Counted from the stretch's first letter, positions 5,816-14,847 are shown. The stretch: DNA of 39,045 nt from Tangfeifania diversioriginum (GCF_900141875.1 NZ_FQZE01000037.1:1-39045); one strand, 5' to 3'. Notes: generated from the letters alone by a model not told the origin. Program-made: numbers and translations.

Positions 5816-6553
5816 TTATTTGAATATTCCTGATACTTCGTTTTCTGGTGTGTAATTTTTGTTATTAGTATTTATTTTTGTGCCACAAATCTCGGTCATC
5901 TCCTTTGCCTTCATATCGGGATTTATTTTTTTACAGAACCAAAAAAAAGCATTTTTATGATATTCTCCTCTGTTATTCAATTTTATCCAACTTATTTTGG
6001 GGTGAGGCTTTCCACGTCTCCCTCCAAACCAATACAAAAATGACTCATCGGTGCACTCAATTACTTTTGCTTCAATTGCCTTTTCATATATTTTTAACAG
6101 TTCCTGTTTTAAATTTGAATCTTCAAGATCAAGAATTTTTGAGGCAGTATTATGATGAAGCATTTCTTGCTCTGATAAAGAATTTTGCCTAACCTCTTCT
6201 TCTTGTTCTTCAAGCAGCAGAGTGTGTAATTGACGCTCACTTACAAATTTCTTATCAAACCGATAGCCAGTAAAATTTTGATCTTCTACCATACAGTTAT
6301 AAGCATGTACAAAAGTGTCATCATTCCTTAAAGCTGACATCAACCATTCTTCTACCTCATCCTTGTCATCGAAAGGAGTCTTAAAAAAAGGATCTAGTAC
6401 TTTCTGTGTTAAAACTTCTGAATTTCTATATTTCCTGAGTTCATGGACAAGATTAACCATGTAGTCATATTTTTCAGCTCCAATCGGAACAGCCTTGATA
6501 TCATCCATTTTTAAGTAGAAATATTGTTCAGGAGTTATTGATTTGTATTGCAT
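5816..6553 (-). CDS. hypothetical mobile-element protein downstream of the integrase
   Basis: A 245-residue soluble protein with no signal peptide or membrane segment. The middle is Glu-rich and probably helical (L-L-L-E-E-Q-E-E-E-V-R). The C-terminal third has aromatic residues in a pattern F-L-Y-W-F-G-G...I-S-W-I-K...F-F-W-F, similar in style to C-terminal domains of small regulatory or accessory proteins of Bacteroidota integrative elements, but I cannot name a family. It starts 24 bases after the integrase stop and ends before a strong terminator, so it is co-transcribed with the integrase. A role in integration, excision or its control is a guess from position. Confidence 0.6.
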   Translation of the reverse strand: MQYKSITPEQYFYLKMDDIKAVPIGAEKYDYMVNLVHELRKYRNSEVLTQKVLDPFFKTPFDDKDEVEEWLMSALRNDDTFVHAYNCMVEDQNFTGYRFDKKFVSERQLHTLLLEEQEEEVRQNSLSEQEMLHHNTASKILDLEDSNLKQELLKIYEKAIEAKVIECTDESFLYWFGGRRGKPHPKISWIKLNNRGEYHKNAFFWFCKKINPDMKAKEMTEICGTKINTNNKNYTPENEVSGIFK

Positions 6554-6577
6554 GATAATAGAAATAAAAAATGTTAA

Positions 6578-7891
6578 TTATAATACTTTTACTGCTTCAT
6601 CAATTACTGAACTATCCAGACTATCGAGATAGGTGTTAGTTGTTTGTAAATCATTATGTCCCATAATCTGGCTTATTTTATCCCTGGGGATTGAATTATT
6701 CTGCAATTGCATTGCCATTGTATGTCGGCTAACATAACTTGTAAGGTTAAATTCAAAACCAAACTCATTGGCAAGGTCTTTAAGATAGCTTACATAACGT
6801 TTTCTCTTATTTGTAATGTGTTCATATAACTTCTCCCCTTCATGATCTACCGTAATAATTGGTAGCAAGTAATCTTTCATTGGCTCTTTAAATTGTTTAA
6901 GCTCATCTATTAATTGCTGAATCTGCTCTGTAATCTTTATTTGAATCGGTTTTGTTTTGGGCTGGTTTTTTGTTTTTTGTCTGAAATAGACGATGTATTT
7001 CCCGTTATTATGAATAACGATGTTTTTTGTTTTCAAATGTGCCATATCAATAAAAGACATTCCGTAACAATAATAGGAAAATAAGAAAAGTTTACGGGCA
7101 TACTCACGAACTTCACGGGATGATTTGGAAGTTTTTAATTTAACCAGGTAATCATTCGGAAGATATCTTTTTGCTGTCTCTTTATCCAATTCAGAAATTT
7201 TGAAGCCATCTTTCCCAAACGGATAAGTACCTCTCGTTGCCTCTCCATCCTTAATTGCTTTATTGATTATTGCCCGCAGCGACTTCATATAATACCTTCT
7301 TGTATTCGATTCGTTCTTCCTTTTCTGAAGAAATACATCAAACCTTTTTACATACTTATAATCGATTTCACCAAAGACCCTTTCCTGTATCTTATTATCA
7401 AATAAGGAAAGGATATGTTCCAGATTGTCATAACAATTTGCATTTCCAGTATGTCCTGTTTCCCGCAATGTTTTTATATGTTCCAAGATATATGAATGGA
7501 ATTTTCCCTGCCTAATCTTTCCAGTGAATGCTTCCTTAAACTGGTTTAAGGTCCAGTCCACTTTCTCATCTTCAAACTTGCGCAATATATCAATTGCCCG
7601 TTGATTATACCTTTCTATTAGGTAATTATTTTTTTTGCGCTCCTCGTTTCTTTCCTTTGCTTCTTTACTTCTTAGTCCCTTTTCGATGACAAATCGTTCC
7701 TGAATGTCATCCCAATAATGTGGGTCACCGTGTATTTTTAGTGAAAGGTAGCTCCTCTTCTTAAGTTTAGACACCTCAAGCATTACAGCATACAACCCCT
7801 CTTTGTTAGGGTTAGTGGTCCGCATCGTAAATTTATACTTTCCCATATTTCGTTTAATTTTTGTCGCACTTTTGTCGCACTTCTGTCGCAA
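6578..7891 (-). CDS. int: tyrosine recombinase (integrase)
   Basis: A 437-residue Bacteroidota-type integrase in three parts: an N-terminal arm-binding domain (from about residue 18), a SAM-like core-binding domain (about 120-220) and the catalytic domain. Visible catalytic residues are Arg389 and His390 (S-Y-V-S-R-H), His412 (G-H-N-D) and the nucleophile Tyr421 (N-T-Y-L-D). The Arg I box reads Y-C-Y-G-M-S-F-I-D-M and lacks an Arg at the usual place; IntDOT of the CTnDOT element is known to carry Ser there too. The ATG at 7891 lies inside three 11-base repeats, so a start at the second Met (7846, M-G-K-Y-K-F) is quite possible. It lies about 120 bases from the tRNA-derived att site and has its own promoter. 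Confidence 0.95.
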   Translation of the reverse strand: MRQKCDKSATKIKRNMGKYKFTMRTTNPNKEGLYAVMLEVSKLKKRSYLSLKIHGDPHYWDDIQERFVIEKGLRSKEAKERNEERKKNNYLIERYNQRAIDILRKFEDEKVDWTLNQFKEAFTGKIRQGKFHSYILEHIKTLRETGHTGNANCYDNLEHILSLFDNKIQERVFGEIDYKYVKRFDVFLQKRKNESNTRRYYMKSLRAIINKAIKDGEATRGTYPFGKDGFKISELDKETAKRYLPNDYLVKLKTSKSSREVREYARKLFLFSYYCYGMSFIDMAHLKTKNIVIHNNGKYIVYFRQKTKNQPKTKPIQIKITEQIQQLIDELKQFKEPMKDYLLPIITVDHEGEKLYEHITNKRKRYVSYLKDLANEFGFEFNLTSYVSRHTMAMQLQNNSIPRDKISQIMGHNDLQTTNTYLDSLDSSVIDEAVKVL

Positions 7892-7893
7892 TA
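7861..7893. repeat. three 11-base direct repeats at the integrase start
   Basis: TTGTCGCACTT (7861-7871), TTGTCGCACTT (7872-7882) and CTGTCGCAATA (7883-7893) follow each other with an 11-base period, about one helical turn. They lie between att and the integrase body, where arm-type integrase binding sites or an autoregulatory operator are expected. The same heptamer recurs near 5681-5789. Confidence 0.65.
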
Positions 7894-7956
7894 TAGCACT
7901 AAAAACGATACAAAACCAATTTATATTAATATTTATAAAATCTCTGTAAAGCCCAC

Positions 7957-7986
7957 CAAATATAGGTTTTATAAAATTAATACAAA
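7957..7986 (-). promoter_or_regulatory. integrase promoter, -33/-7 type
   Basis: On the minus strand TTTG (7983-7986), an 18-base spacer and TATATTTG (7957-7964) match the Bacteroidota housekeeping promoter consensus. The start point would be near 7950, giving a 5' leader of about 60-105 bases that contains the three 11-base repeats. Confidence 0.7.
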
Positions 7987-8010
7987 TAGATATAAATTAG
8001 AATTACACAC

Positions 8011-8052
8011 CTGGGGGGCGAGGGGTCGGAAGTTCAAATCTTCTCACCCCGA
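8011..8052 (+). other. att site: 3' fragment of a tRNA gene (probably tRNA-Pro)
   Basis: The plus strand reads as the 3' half of a tRNA: anticodon-loop-like CTGGGGG, the 3' anticodon stem, a T-arm (GGAAG 8028-8032, loop TTCAAAT, CTTCT 8040-8044), the 3' acceptor strand CACCCCG and discriminator A at 8052. The D-arm and 5' half are missing; upstream sequence is AT-rich element DNA. The GGGGTCGGA...TTC pattern and GGG in the loop suggest tRNA-Pro(GGG). This is what remains when an integrase recombines at the anticodon loop and duplicates the tRNA 3' end. Confidence 0.7.
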
Positions 8053-8080
8053 CGGATAGGAAATCCAAAAAACACCAAAA

Positions 8081-8112
8081 GCCTGTAAATCAAATGATTT
8101 GCAGGCTTTTTT
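8081..8112 (+). terminator. original terminator of the target tRNA gene
   Basis: GCCTGTAAATC (8081-8091), loop AAAT, GATTTGCAGGC (8096-8106) form an 11-bp stem with one G-U pair, followed by TTTTTT. It lies 28 bases after the tRNA fragment in the same orientation, so it is host sequence beyond the insertion. It also lies just after the RadC remnant on the other strand. Confidence 0.8.
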
Positions 8113-8114
8113 AT

Positions 8115-8405
8115 TTATAATGAGTCAAAATAGACCATAAAAAACGAATCAGGCTGGCAGAATGACTTTGCATCTACAACTGCACCTGATAAACCACCTG
8201 TAAATAAGTTTGATATTCCCAAAACCCGGTTGGCTCTTGAAAGCAGCAAAATCTTAAATGATTCACGATGTTCAATATCTTTCATCCAACTTGGATATAC
8301 CAGGTTGTAAACATCTTTAGAACTGGAGATTTGGGGTAAACTGGAAGGTTTGGTTTTGTGTGAGTAGGGAACTGTAATTTCATTGAGTGAAAATAAATCT
8401 GACAT
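8115..8405 (-). pseudogene. truncated RadC/JAB-domain protein
   Basis: The N-terminal ~75 residues match the Bacteroidota RadC-like (JAB) family: I-S-S-S-K-D-V-Y, then E-S-F-K-I-L-L-L-S-R-A-N-R-V-L-G-I, then F-T-G-G-L-S-G-A-V-V-D-A-K. The metal-binding H-N-H-P-S-G motif and all that should follow are absent; the frame instead runs into ~16 unrelated residues and stops at the tRNA terminator. I take M at 8405 as the start (an in-frame ATG at 8414 is also possible). RadC-like genes of this kind are common cargo of mobile elements, so this is probably debris from a different element at the same tRNA. It is most likely non-functional. Confidence 0.7.
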
Positions 8406-8517
8406 AAAAACCACTCCTGCCCTGGAGATTCGGCTTTCGTCAGTTGCCGGACGGGTCTGGCACGCCGGTCAAATTTTAGCAATGCACATTGAGCCGGGCG
8501 GAATAATTTGCCGGGAT

Positions 8518-10908
8518 TTAACGATCATGTTCCAATCCCCAGCTCATATTTGGAGTCGCTCCCATCTCCAATTCCAGAATTCCACCAACAGAAATTTCTT
8601 TGTAGTTTAAATAGCATCTATTTATAGGCTCTCCATTAAGTTTGGCACTTTGAATATAGATGTTTTCTGAAGAATTGTTATTTGCCTTGATCATAAATGT
8701 ATTTCCTGATGTGTGCTTTTCATTCAGTTGAATTTCAATTTCATTGAATACCGGGCTTGTAATTTCATAGCGCAAATCGCCCGGACAAATCTGATGTAAT
8801 CCGATGGCTGCCAACACATACCAGGCCGACATTTGTCCCACATCTTCATTCCCAACCAATCCTTCTACTTTGTTTTTATAAGCGCGGTGACAAATTTCGC
8901 GTGTCCATTTTTGAGTTAACCACGGGGCGTTTAGCCGGTTAAATAAAAACGGAACGTGATGTACCGGTTCGTTGGCGTGATTATAATAATCGTTCCACAT
9001 CATATTTTCGGGCGCTTTTTCGAAAAAATTGGTCAGGTCATCCAATACTTTTTCACGGCCGCCCATTAACTCAACCATTCCTTCCACATCATGGGGAACG
9101 AACCACCCCTGTTGGTAAGGATTGCTTTCAACGGTGCCGAACCATTCTTCCAGCCGACCTCTTTCGGGCCATTCTTTCCAGGTTCCGTCTTCGTTTTTTG
9201 CACGAAACCAGCCCTTTTCAGAATCAAACACATTCCGGTAGCTTTGTGAAAGTTTCAAATACTTTTCATGGTCTTCTTCTTTACTCAAAGCTTTAGCCAG
9301 CTCCGACATACACCATTCGGTATAGCTTAATTCCTGAGTATTTGAAATTGAAAATTCGCCGATTGCATAACCTGCACTTCCTGAATCCACGGCATCACTT
9401 CGAACCGTAAAACCTTTTTCTTCATTTCCGCTCTTCTCACTGGTGTTCCTGGCGATTTTGTATACTTCACTGATATCGTAATCTCGAATTCCTTTTGCAT
9501 AAGCATCAGCAAGCACCGAAATTGCCGGATTCCCAATCATACAAGCACTGTAGGCATTCATAAGTTCCCACCGTTCATAATAGCCTTTTCCACTTTCTCG
9601 GGCAAGAGTAGTAAGAGACTGAATCATGTCGTTAACTACAGTTGGATTTATGAGCGTTTGCAGTGGAAACTGACTGCGAAACACATCCCAGCCGCTAAAA
9701 ATAGTCCGCTTGGTAAAGTTTTCTGATTCATGTACTAAATTGTCACCGCCGATGTACTGATTATTCACATCTTCGAATGTTCTGGGATCAATCATCGAGT
9801 GGTACAAAGCGGTATAAAAAATGGTATTCTCATCATCAGTTCCACCTTTTACTGAAATCTTCTGAAGCGCATTGTTCCAGTTCTCATACGCCTGTTTGCG
9901 TACCTGACTAAAATCCCACCCATCGATTTCTTCTTCAAGATTTAATTTGGCTCCTTCCAAACTGACAAACGAAATACCTACTTTCAATAAAACCTTCTCA
10001 TTGTCTTCGGTAGAAAAATTGGTGAAGAATCCCAGGTGTTTGCCTTCTTCTTCAGTTATCCCTTCTTTTAAAGTGGCATTGGCAACAACTTCCTGATAAG
10101 GTTCACTTGTAACATCCTCCAGTTTACGTGACCAACCATCCGGAATATCAGCACTCCAGGTACCAAATTTGTTAAGCGATTTGCTAAACTGCGCATAAAA
10201 ATATACCGTGTAATCGGCTTTGCCGAGGCCGTTCCCCCAGCCGCCTCCTTCGGGTGGACATTTCATCCATCCTGTGATTGTATTTTCATTCACCACTTTT
10301 ACGTGTTGAAGTGTTGACGTTCCCCCAACACGACGAGCGAGGTCGATCTGAATTCGCGACCTTTCATTTTCAGGAAATGTAAACCGATATATTCCACAAT
10401 GACTGGTAGCTGTTAATTCAGTCTTTACTCCATAGTCATCCAACCGCACAGAATAATATCCTGCTTCGGCTTTTTCACTTTCTTTTGAATATCGGGAACG
10501 ATATCCTGCATCAGGATTTTCGGCTGTCCCAGCACTGGTTTTTAATTCTCCGGTAGTCGGCATCACCAGAAAATTTCCCAAATCACCGTTCCAGCCGACA
10601 CCACTCATTTGTGTTAGAGCAAATCCTTCAATGGTTTGATGTTCGTAGCTGTAACCTGAGCCGTTATCTCCTCCGGTTATTGTGTTCGGACTTATCTGAA
10701 CCATTCCGAACGGAGTAGCAGCTCCAGGAAATGTCTTCCCTAACCCGTGATAAACTCCGGCGGCATCAGTACTTGTACTTGCACCAATAAACGGATTAAT
10801 ATAGGAAGCTAAGTCATTTTCGTCCCGCTTGCTGTCCACGTCTTTATTTGAACACCCTATGGTTAGTACAAGTAGTAAAAGTAGTAAAATTGATTTGTCT
10901 ATCATCAT
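8518..10908 (-). CDS. GH92 alpha-mannosidase, lipoprotein
   Basis: A 796-residue exo-alpha-mannosidase of family GH92, which uses calcium to remove terminal alpha-mannose with inversion. The start at 10908 is chosen because M-M-I-D-K-S-I-L-L-L-L-L-L-V-L-T-I-G-C is a lipoprotein signal with Cys19; upstream in-frame sequence is not protein-like. GH92 marks are I-N-P-F-I-G, F-P-G-A-A-T-P-F-G-M-V-Q-I-S-P, S-G-V-G-W near the N-terminus, and N-H-A-N-E-P-V-H-H and G-N-E-D-V-G-Q-M-S (686-694) in the catalytic barrel. Full family length. It is the last gene of the mannose locus, 62 bases after the transporter gene, and is probably surface- or periplasm-anchored. Confidence 0.93.
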   Translation of the reverse strand: MMIDKSILLLLLLVLTIGCSNKDVDSKRDENDLASYINPFIGASTSTDAAGVYHGLGKTFPGAATPFGMVQISPNTITGGDNGSGYSYEHQTIEGFALTQMSGVGWNGDLGNFLVMPTTGELKTSAGTAENPDAGYRSRYSKESEKAEAGYYSVRLDDYGVKTELTATSHCGIYRFTFPENERSRIQIDLARRVGGTSTLQHVKVVNENTITGWMKCPPEGGGWGNGLGKADYTVYFYAQFSKSLNKFGTWSADIPDGWSRKLEDVTSEPYQEVVANATLKEGITEEEGKHLGFFTNFSTEDNEKVLLKVGISFVSLEGAKLNLEEEIDGWDFSQVRKQAYENWNNALQKISVKGGTDDENTIFYTALYHSMIDPRTFEDVNNQYIGGDNLVHESENFTKRTIFSGWDVFRSQFPLQTLINPTVVNDMIQSLTTLARESGKGYYERWELMNAYSACMIGNPAISVLADAYAKGIRDYDISEVYKIARNTSEKSGNEEKGFTVRSDAVDSGSAGYAIGEFSISNTQELSYTEWCMSELAKALSKEEDHEKYLKLSQSYRNVFDSEKGWFRAKNEDGTWKEWPERGRLEEWFGTVESNPYQQGWFVPHDVEGMVELMGGREKVLDDLTNFFEKAPENMMWNDYYNHANEPVHHVPFLFNRLNAPWLTQKWTREICHRAYKNKVEGLVGNEDVGQMSAWYVLAAIGLHQICPGDLRYEITSPVFNEIEIQLNEKHTSGNTFMIKANNNSSENIYIQSAKLNGEPINRCYLNYKEISVGGILELEMGATPNMSWGLEHDR

Positions 10909-10970
10909 TTTTATTTTTTTGAAATCGTTCCGAATAAAATCAACAGCTCCGGCATTTGTTTTGTGAAATT

Positions 10971-12119
10971 TTAATCCTTTTGCATCCTTATCGCATTGAA
11001 TAACAAATATCCCAACGCAACCAATAAAAGAACCATAGCTCCGGTCTGGCCTGTTAAATCTGCTATAATTCCCATTAGTGGTGGAACAATTGCACCACCG
11101 GCGACTCCCATTATCAGCAAGCCGGAAACTTCGTTTGCACGTTGAGGTTCCCGCCGCAAAGCAGCAGAAAAAATTATAGAGAACACATTGGCAATCGCAA
11201 GCCCCAGGCAAAAAATCATGACAAGAATTACCCAGAGGTTAGAAATGAAAATCATCAGAACCATGGCGGCAATCCCCAAAATCATGCTTCCAATATAAAA
11301 TTTACGTCCTGAAAATTTTATCAGTAAAATTGCCCCAACAAATGTACCTATCGTACGCGCTGCAAAATAGAGACTTGTTCCCAAACCAGCCCTTTCCAGA
11401 GGCAAATCGGTTCTCTCCATTAAAAATTTAGGCAGAGTGGTATTTAAGCCAACATCAATCCCCACCAACAGCAAAATTCCGAGGAACAGCATAAGAATTA
11501 CCGGGTCTTTAAGCAACCCAAAACTGGAAGCAAAACTGGTAGTTTTTACTTCTTTCTTTTCCTCTTCAATTGGAGTTAGAACCAACCACAATCCGGATAA
11601 GAAAGTAACCGCGGCGAAGATCGGAAAAATCAATTTCCAGTTTCCCAAAGTACCTGAAGCAAATCCCGCGATAATTGGCCCTGAAAAAGAGGCGATTGCT
11701 TTTACGAATTGTCCAAACGTCAAACTGCTTGTCAGTTTATCCTGGCTTACTACATTTGTTAAAAGCGGATTCAAAGAAACCTGCAGAATTGTATTCCCAA
11801 TTCCGAGTAAAGCAAAAGCAAACAACATTACGGTGTACTCGTATGCAATTACCGGCACCAGTAATGAAATCAAAGAAACTACCAGGCTAATTAAAACAGT
11901 ATTTTTGCGGCCGAGCTTGTTCATCATCATCCCGGTGGGAACCGAGAATACAGCAAACCACAGAAAAACCATCATTGGCAAAAGGTTTGCCATGGAATCA
12001 CTCAGGTTAAAATCCTGTTGTACGTAACTGGTTGAAATTCCAACTACGTCGGCAAAACCCATAATAAAAAAACCGAACAACACCGGTATTACTGCCAACT
12101 TTGAATTCTTTTTATCCAT
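10971..12119 (-). CDS. MFS sugar transporter (FucP/glucose-galactose type)
   Basis: A 382-residue major facilitator with about 12 hydrophobic segments in two halves and a charged loop (T-P-I-E-E-E-K-K-E) between them. The first segment F-F-I-M-G-F-A-D-V-V-G and the loop M-M-M-N-K-L-G-R-K match the sugar:proton symporters of Bacteroidota. It should carry monosaccharide, most likely mannose released by the locus's mannosidases, across the inner membrane. It starts 11 bases after the kinase gene, which fits import followed directly by phosphorylation. Substrate is inferred from neighbours. Confidence 0.88.
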   Translation of the reverse strand: MDKKNSKLAVIPVLFGFFIMGFADVVGISTSYVQQDFNLSDSMANLLPMMVFLWFAVFSVPTGMMMNKLGRKNTVLISLVVSLISLLVPVIAYEYTVMLFAFALLGIGNTILQVSLNPLLTNVVSQDKLTSSLTFGQFVKAIASFSGPIIAGFASGTLGNWKLIFPIFAAVTFLSGLWLVLTPIEEEKKEVKTTSFASSFGLLKDPVILMLFLGILLLVGIDVGLNTTLPKFLMERTDLPLERAGLGTSLYFAARTIGTFVGAILLIKFSGRKFYIGSMILGIAAMVLMIFISNLWVILVMIFCLGLAIANVFSIIFSAALRREPQRANEVSGLLIMGVAGGAIVPPLMGIIADLTGQTGAMVLLLVALGYLLFNAIRMQKD

Positions 12120-12130
12120 TTATCCTGATC

Positions 12131-13075
12131 TTATATTTTTGAAACCAACGGTTCCAGTTTATTCCAAAATGATTCTTCTAAAAGTCTTGCACTTCCTGTC
12201 ATCGCAGCCGACTCCATTAACTCAGAAATTACAACCTCGACTGAAAGATTATTTCCAGACAAAGCGGCTTCAAACGATTGCGCGAACAGTGGATAAGCTC
12301 CAGAGATATTTCCGCCGATTACCAGACAATCTGCGTCGAATGTGGATAATAGCGGGGCTAAAAATTCGCCGATATTGGTTCCGAAATCTTCAAACAACTT
12401 TCTTGCTTCAGCCGTTTCTGATGCTTTGTCTGCAATTTCTTTTACTCCGTTACAAACTATCCTGGTTCTTTTTTCAAATTCGGTAATAAACCAACGCGTT
12501 GAAAAATAATCATCTGCAATCCCGCTTTCATACGGAATATGGTAAACATAACCTTTCTCAGGAACACGATCTCCTTCAATGACAGGAACACCATTTGTTA
12601 AAAACGCAGAACCAAAACCGGTACCTAAGGTAATTGCCATCACATTTTCGTAGTTTGCTGCTTTTCCTATCCAGCATTCACCAACTGCAAAAGCGAGTGC
12701 ATCGTTTAAATACCGAAATGGCATCGATTGCGGTAAATCCAACAATTCTTTCAATTCATCGCCGACATTTCTACCAAACAGATTTTCGTATTTGGCCACA
12801 CTTTTATCCATGAGTGCAACTCCGTTTTTATAATCGAATGGCCCCGGCATGGCAAATCCAATGCCGGCTACCTCATCATTTTTCGAATGTTGCATGGTTT
12901 CTTTAATAGCCGTTGCCCAGCTATTCAAGATTTCATGAGCTGACGCCTTATTATCGACTTTTTGTTCGCTGTGGCTATTTTCAATTATCTGTTTTCTTTG
13001 CAGGTCAACCAGTACTGTGCTGATATGACTGCCTCCAACATCGGCACCTATTGCGTATTTTCTGTTCATTTTCAT
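12131..13075 (-). CDS. ROK-family sugar kinase (likely mannokinase/glucokinase)
   Basis: A 314-residue cytoplasmic kinase of the ROK family. The N-terminal phosphate motif is G-A-D-V-G-G-S-H-I-S, followed by G-F-A-M-P-G-P, the catalytic-region N-D-A-L-A-F, and L-G-T-G-F-G-S-A-F. The ROK zinc signature C-x-C-G-x-x-G-C is not present; the segment after E-K-G-Y-V reads H-I-P-Y-E-S-G, as in a zinc-free ROK branch. Placed three bases after the mannose-6-phosphate isomerase gene and before the importer, it probably phosphorylates mannose at C6, though glucose or other hexoses cannot be excluded. Confidence 0.88.
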   Translation of the reverse strand: MKMNRKYAIGADVGGSHISTVLVDLQRKQIIENSHSEQKVDNKASAHEILNSWATAIKETMQHSKNDEVAGIGFAMPGPFDYKNGVALMDKSVAKYENLFGRNVGDELKELLDLPQSMPFRYLNDALAFAVGECWIGKAANYENVMAITLGTGFGSAFLTNGVPVIEGDRVPEKGYVYHIPYESGIADDYFSTRWFITEFEKRTRIVCNGVKEIADKASETAEARKLFEDFGTNIGEFLAPLLSTFDADCLVIGGNISGAYPLFAQSFEAALSGNNLSVEVVISELMESAAMTGSARLLEESFWNKLEPLVSKI

Positions 13076-13078
13076 CTG

Positions 13079-14842
13079 TTATTTCATAAATGCCACCACA
13101 ACCATGGCTTCTTTTTCCGAGTTGTTCTTAATAGTGTAACTTTCTGCGGCAGATGGGACTACAAATGTCTCGGCAAATTGGAATTCATCCTGTCTTCCAT
13201 CTTTAGAAAGAACTGTTACTGAAGTCCCTTCTACAAGGCTCAAAACATTGAACTTCCGGGCTGTTTCAATTTTTACTTCTGAATTAAAATGGTAACGATG
13301 AACACGATAAGTGTGCTTTTCGTGCGTTGGAAGTTCGTAGTGTTTCCAGTCACTTCCCTCCTGAATTAGAACCGGTTCTGAAATTAATTCCTTTTTAACT
13401 TTTTCTCCTTTTCTATCGAACACAAGGTTCTTCATTCCGTGCTCAATGTTTAGCGGACGGGGATTTCCATCCAAATCGGGCCGAACCCAGTCATACATTT
13501 TAAAGGTAAAAATATAAGGAGTTGTGCTGATTTCAAGTACAAGGTTATCGATGCCGGAACCGTGAATTGTTCCCGGTGGAATTAAAAACAAATCGTGTTT
13601 CTGCGAAGGATGAACCTGAACAAATTTGGTAATATCGATTTCAGAATTTGTGTTGAAACTGTCCCAAAGTTCAGACTCAAACTTTTCCGGTTCAATGTCG
13701 TCCTGAAATCCAAGATAAACGGCAGCATCGTTTTTTCTGTCGAGAATATAGTAGGTCTCTTCCTGGGTTATGTTTTCGCCAAAATGTTCTTTGCAATATC
13801 CCGGAAGTGGGTGGCACTGTACTGAAAGATTACCTCCGTCGAATGTATCCAGAAAATCAAACCGGATTGGAAATTCGTCTCCAAATTTTTCACGGTCCGT
13901 TCCAAGTACGGAATCACCTTCGGAATACATAATGAAATCAAAAGAAACTTCGAAAAGATTACCGGAACTTTCTAATACGAGTCCGTTTTCAGGGGTAATA
14001 AGTTCAAACGACCAGGCGTAATTTTGCACCTCAGTATTTAAGCCTTCAATTTTTTTCTTTATCCAGCTTCCTCCCCAAACGCCGGGTTCAAACCAGGGAC
14101 GAGCTCTGAAAAAGGTCTTTGCCATTTTTCTCAGGCCTTTTCGCAGCGAATCACCACTCATCCACACACAACCATCGTCTTGCTGACCATCAATAATAAA
14201 GTCAATGTTTGCCATTATTGACTTCTTATGTTTGTTCAAAACAATCCAATCGATAAAATAATACCGTTTGTACATGGTTTTCATATCGAACGTCTGGCTG
14301 GCTCCCAGATTTTTGATACTTCCTGCCCTCGCCCTGAACTGTAGTTCGTTTTTGGGAAGATCGATATAAATTAACGGGCCATCCCAACCGGCAAGTTGCG
14401 CTCCCGGTCCGTAAATAATATTTAGATGGGCAGAAGGTTCAGAAGAGAGTTTACCCAGTTTGTCTGCATCAAAATAATCGACCATTCCGATGGTAGCACG
14501 TGTTCCAAAGATGGAATCTTTGTCACCATAAAATGGCTCTATGAGCTTGTCAATACTGCTTTCGGGTAACATTGCCTGTTCAACATTTACCCAGTTGGTA
14601 TTTACTCCTTTTCCCTGCAAGGCACTTTCAAGTTTTTGCCGAAACGTTTCAAAATAAACGCCAATGTAACCGTCCACTGTAATAGCACCGGCACTTTTTA
14701 TTTGTTCCGCAAGCGATTCGAAATCGGTGGCAATTTCTCCATCTTCCAGTTTGAATGAAGGATGTATATCGTAGCCGTGTGTAGCATTTTCATCCTTTTG
14801 GAAAGGCATCTTAAATTGCGTTGTTTTCCTCTTTTGTTCCAT
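13079..14842 (-). CDS. manA: class I mannose-6-phosphate isomerase, long form
   Basis: A 587-residue cytoplasmic protein that interconverts mannose-6-phosphate and fructose-6-phosphate. The C-terminal ~350 residues are cupin-type isomerase: C-H-P-L-P-G-Y region, [13 protein letters not shown] and L-E-I-S-T-T-P-Y, with P-R-P-L-N-I-E-H after. The N-terminal ~240 residues are an extension absent from the short bacterial enzyme. The stretch [15 protein letters not shown] resembles a nucleoside-kinase P-loop region that lost Gly-Lys-Thr, which may be a vestigial kinase-like domain (inference). It is co-transcribed with the ROK kinase and completes mannose entry into glycolysis. Confidence 0.88.
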   Translation of the reverse strand: MEQKRKTTQFKMPFQKDENATHGYDIHPSFKLEDGEIATDFESLAEQIKSAGAITVDGYIGVYFETFRQKLESALQGKGVNTNWVNVEQAMLPESSIDKLIEPFYGDKDSIFGTRATIGMVDYFDADKLGKLSSEPSAHLNIIYGPGAQLAGWDGPLIYIDLPKNELQFRARAGSIKNLGASQTFDMKTMYKRYYFIDWIVLNKHKKSIMANIDFIIDGQQDDGCVWMSGDSLRKGLRKMAKTFFRARPWFEPGVWGGSWIKKKIEGLNTEVQNYAWSFELITPENGLVLESSGNLFEVSFDFIMYSEGDSVLGTDREKFGDEFPIRFDFLDTFDGGNLSVQCHPLPGYCKEHFGENITQEETYYILDRKNDAAVYLGFQDDIEPEKFESELWDSFNTNSEIDITKFVQVHPSQKHDLFLIPPGTIHGSGIDNLVLEISTTPYIFTFKMYDWVRPDLDGNPRPLNIEHGMKNLVFDRKGEKVKKELISEPVLIQEGSDWKHYELPTHEKHTYRVHRYHFNSEVKIETARKFNVLSLVEGTSVTVLSKDGRQDEFQFAETFVVPSAAESYTIKNNSEKEAMVVVAFMK

Positions 14843-14847
14843 CTTTT

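Larger units (their letters stand above)
889..8052. mobile_element. right-hand part of a tRNA-integrated element (left end outside window)
   Basis: The segment ends at the tRNA 3' fragment at 8011-8052 and contains the integrase, excisionase-like genes, a helicase and hypothetical genes, and it looks AT-richer than the flanking locus. No intact tRNA and no second copy of the att core appear in the first 8 kb, so the left end lies before position 1 and the start given here is only the first element-like feature. There are no structural phage or conjugation genes in the visible part, so its class (satellite, integrative mobilisable element, or part of a prophage) stays open. Confidence 0.7.

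Noticed and set aside
8011-8052. A complete tRNA gene at the att site
   Set aside because: There is no D-arm, no 5' acceptor strand and no 5' anticodon stem; only the 3' half is present.
10909-11211. N-terminal extension of the GH92 lipoprotein frame to 11211
   Set aside because: The added residues overlap the transporter gene on the same strand, are not protein-like, and a clean lipoprotein signal begins at 10908.
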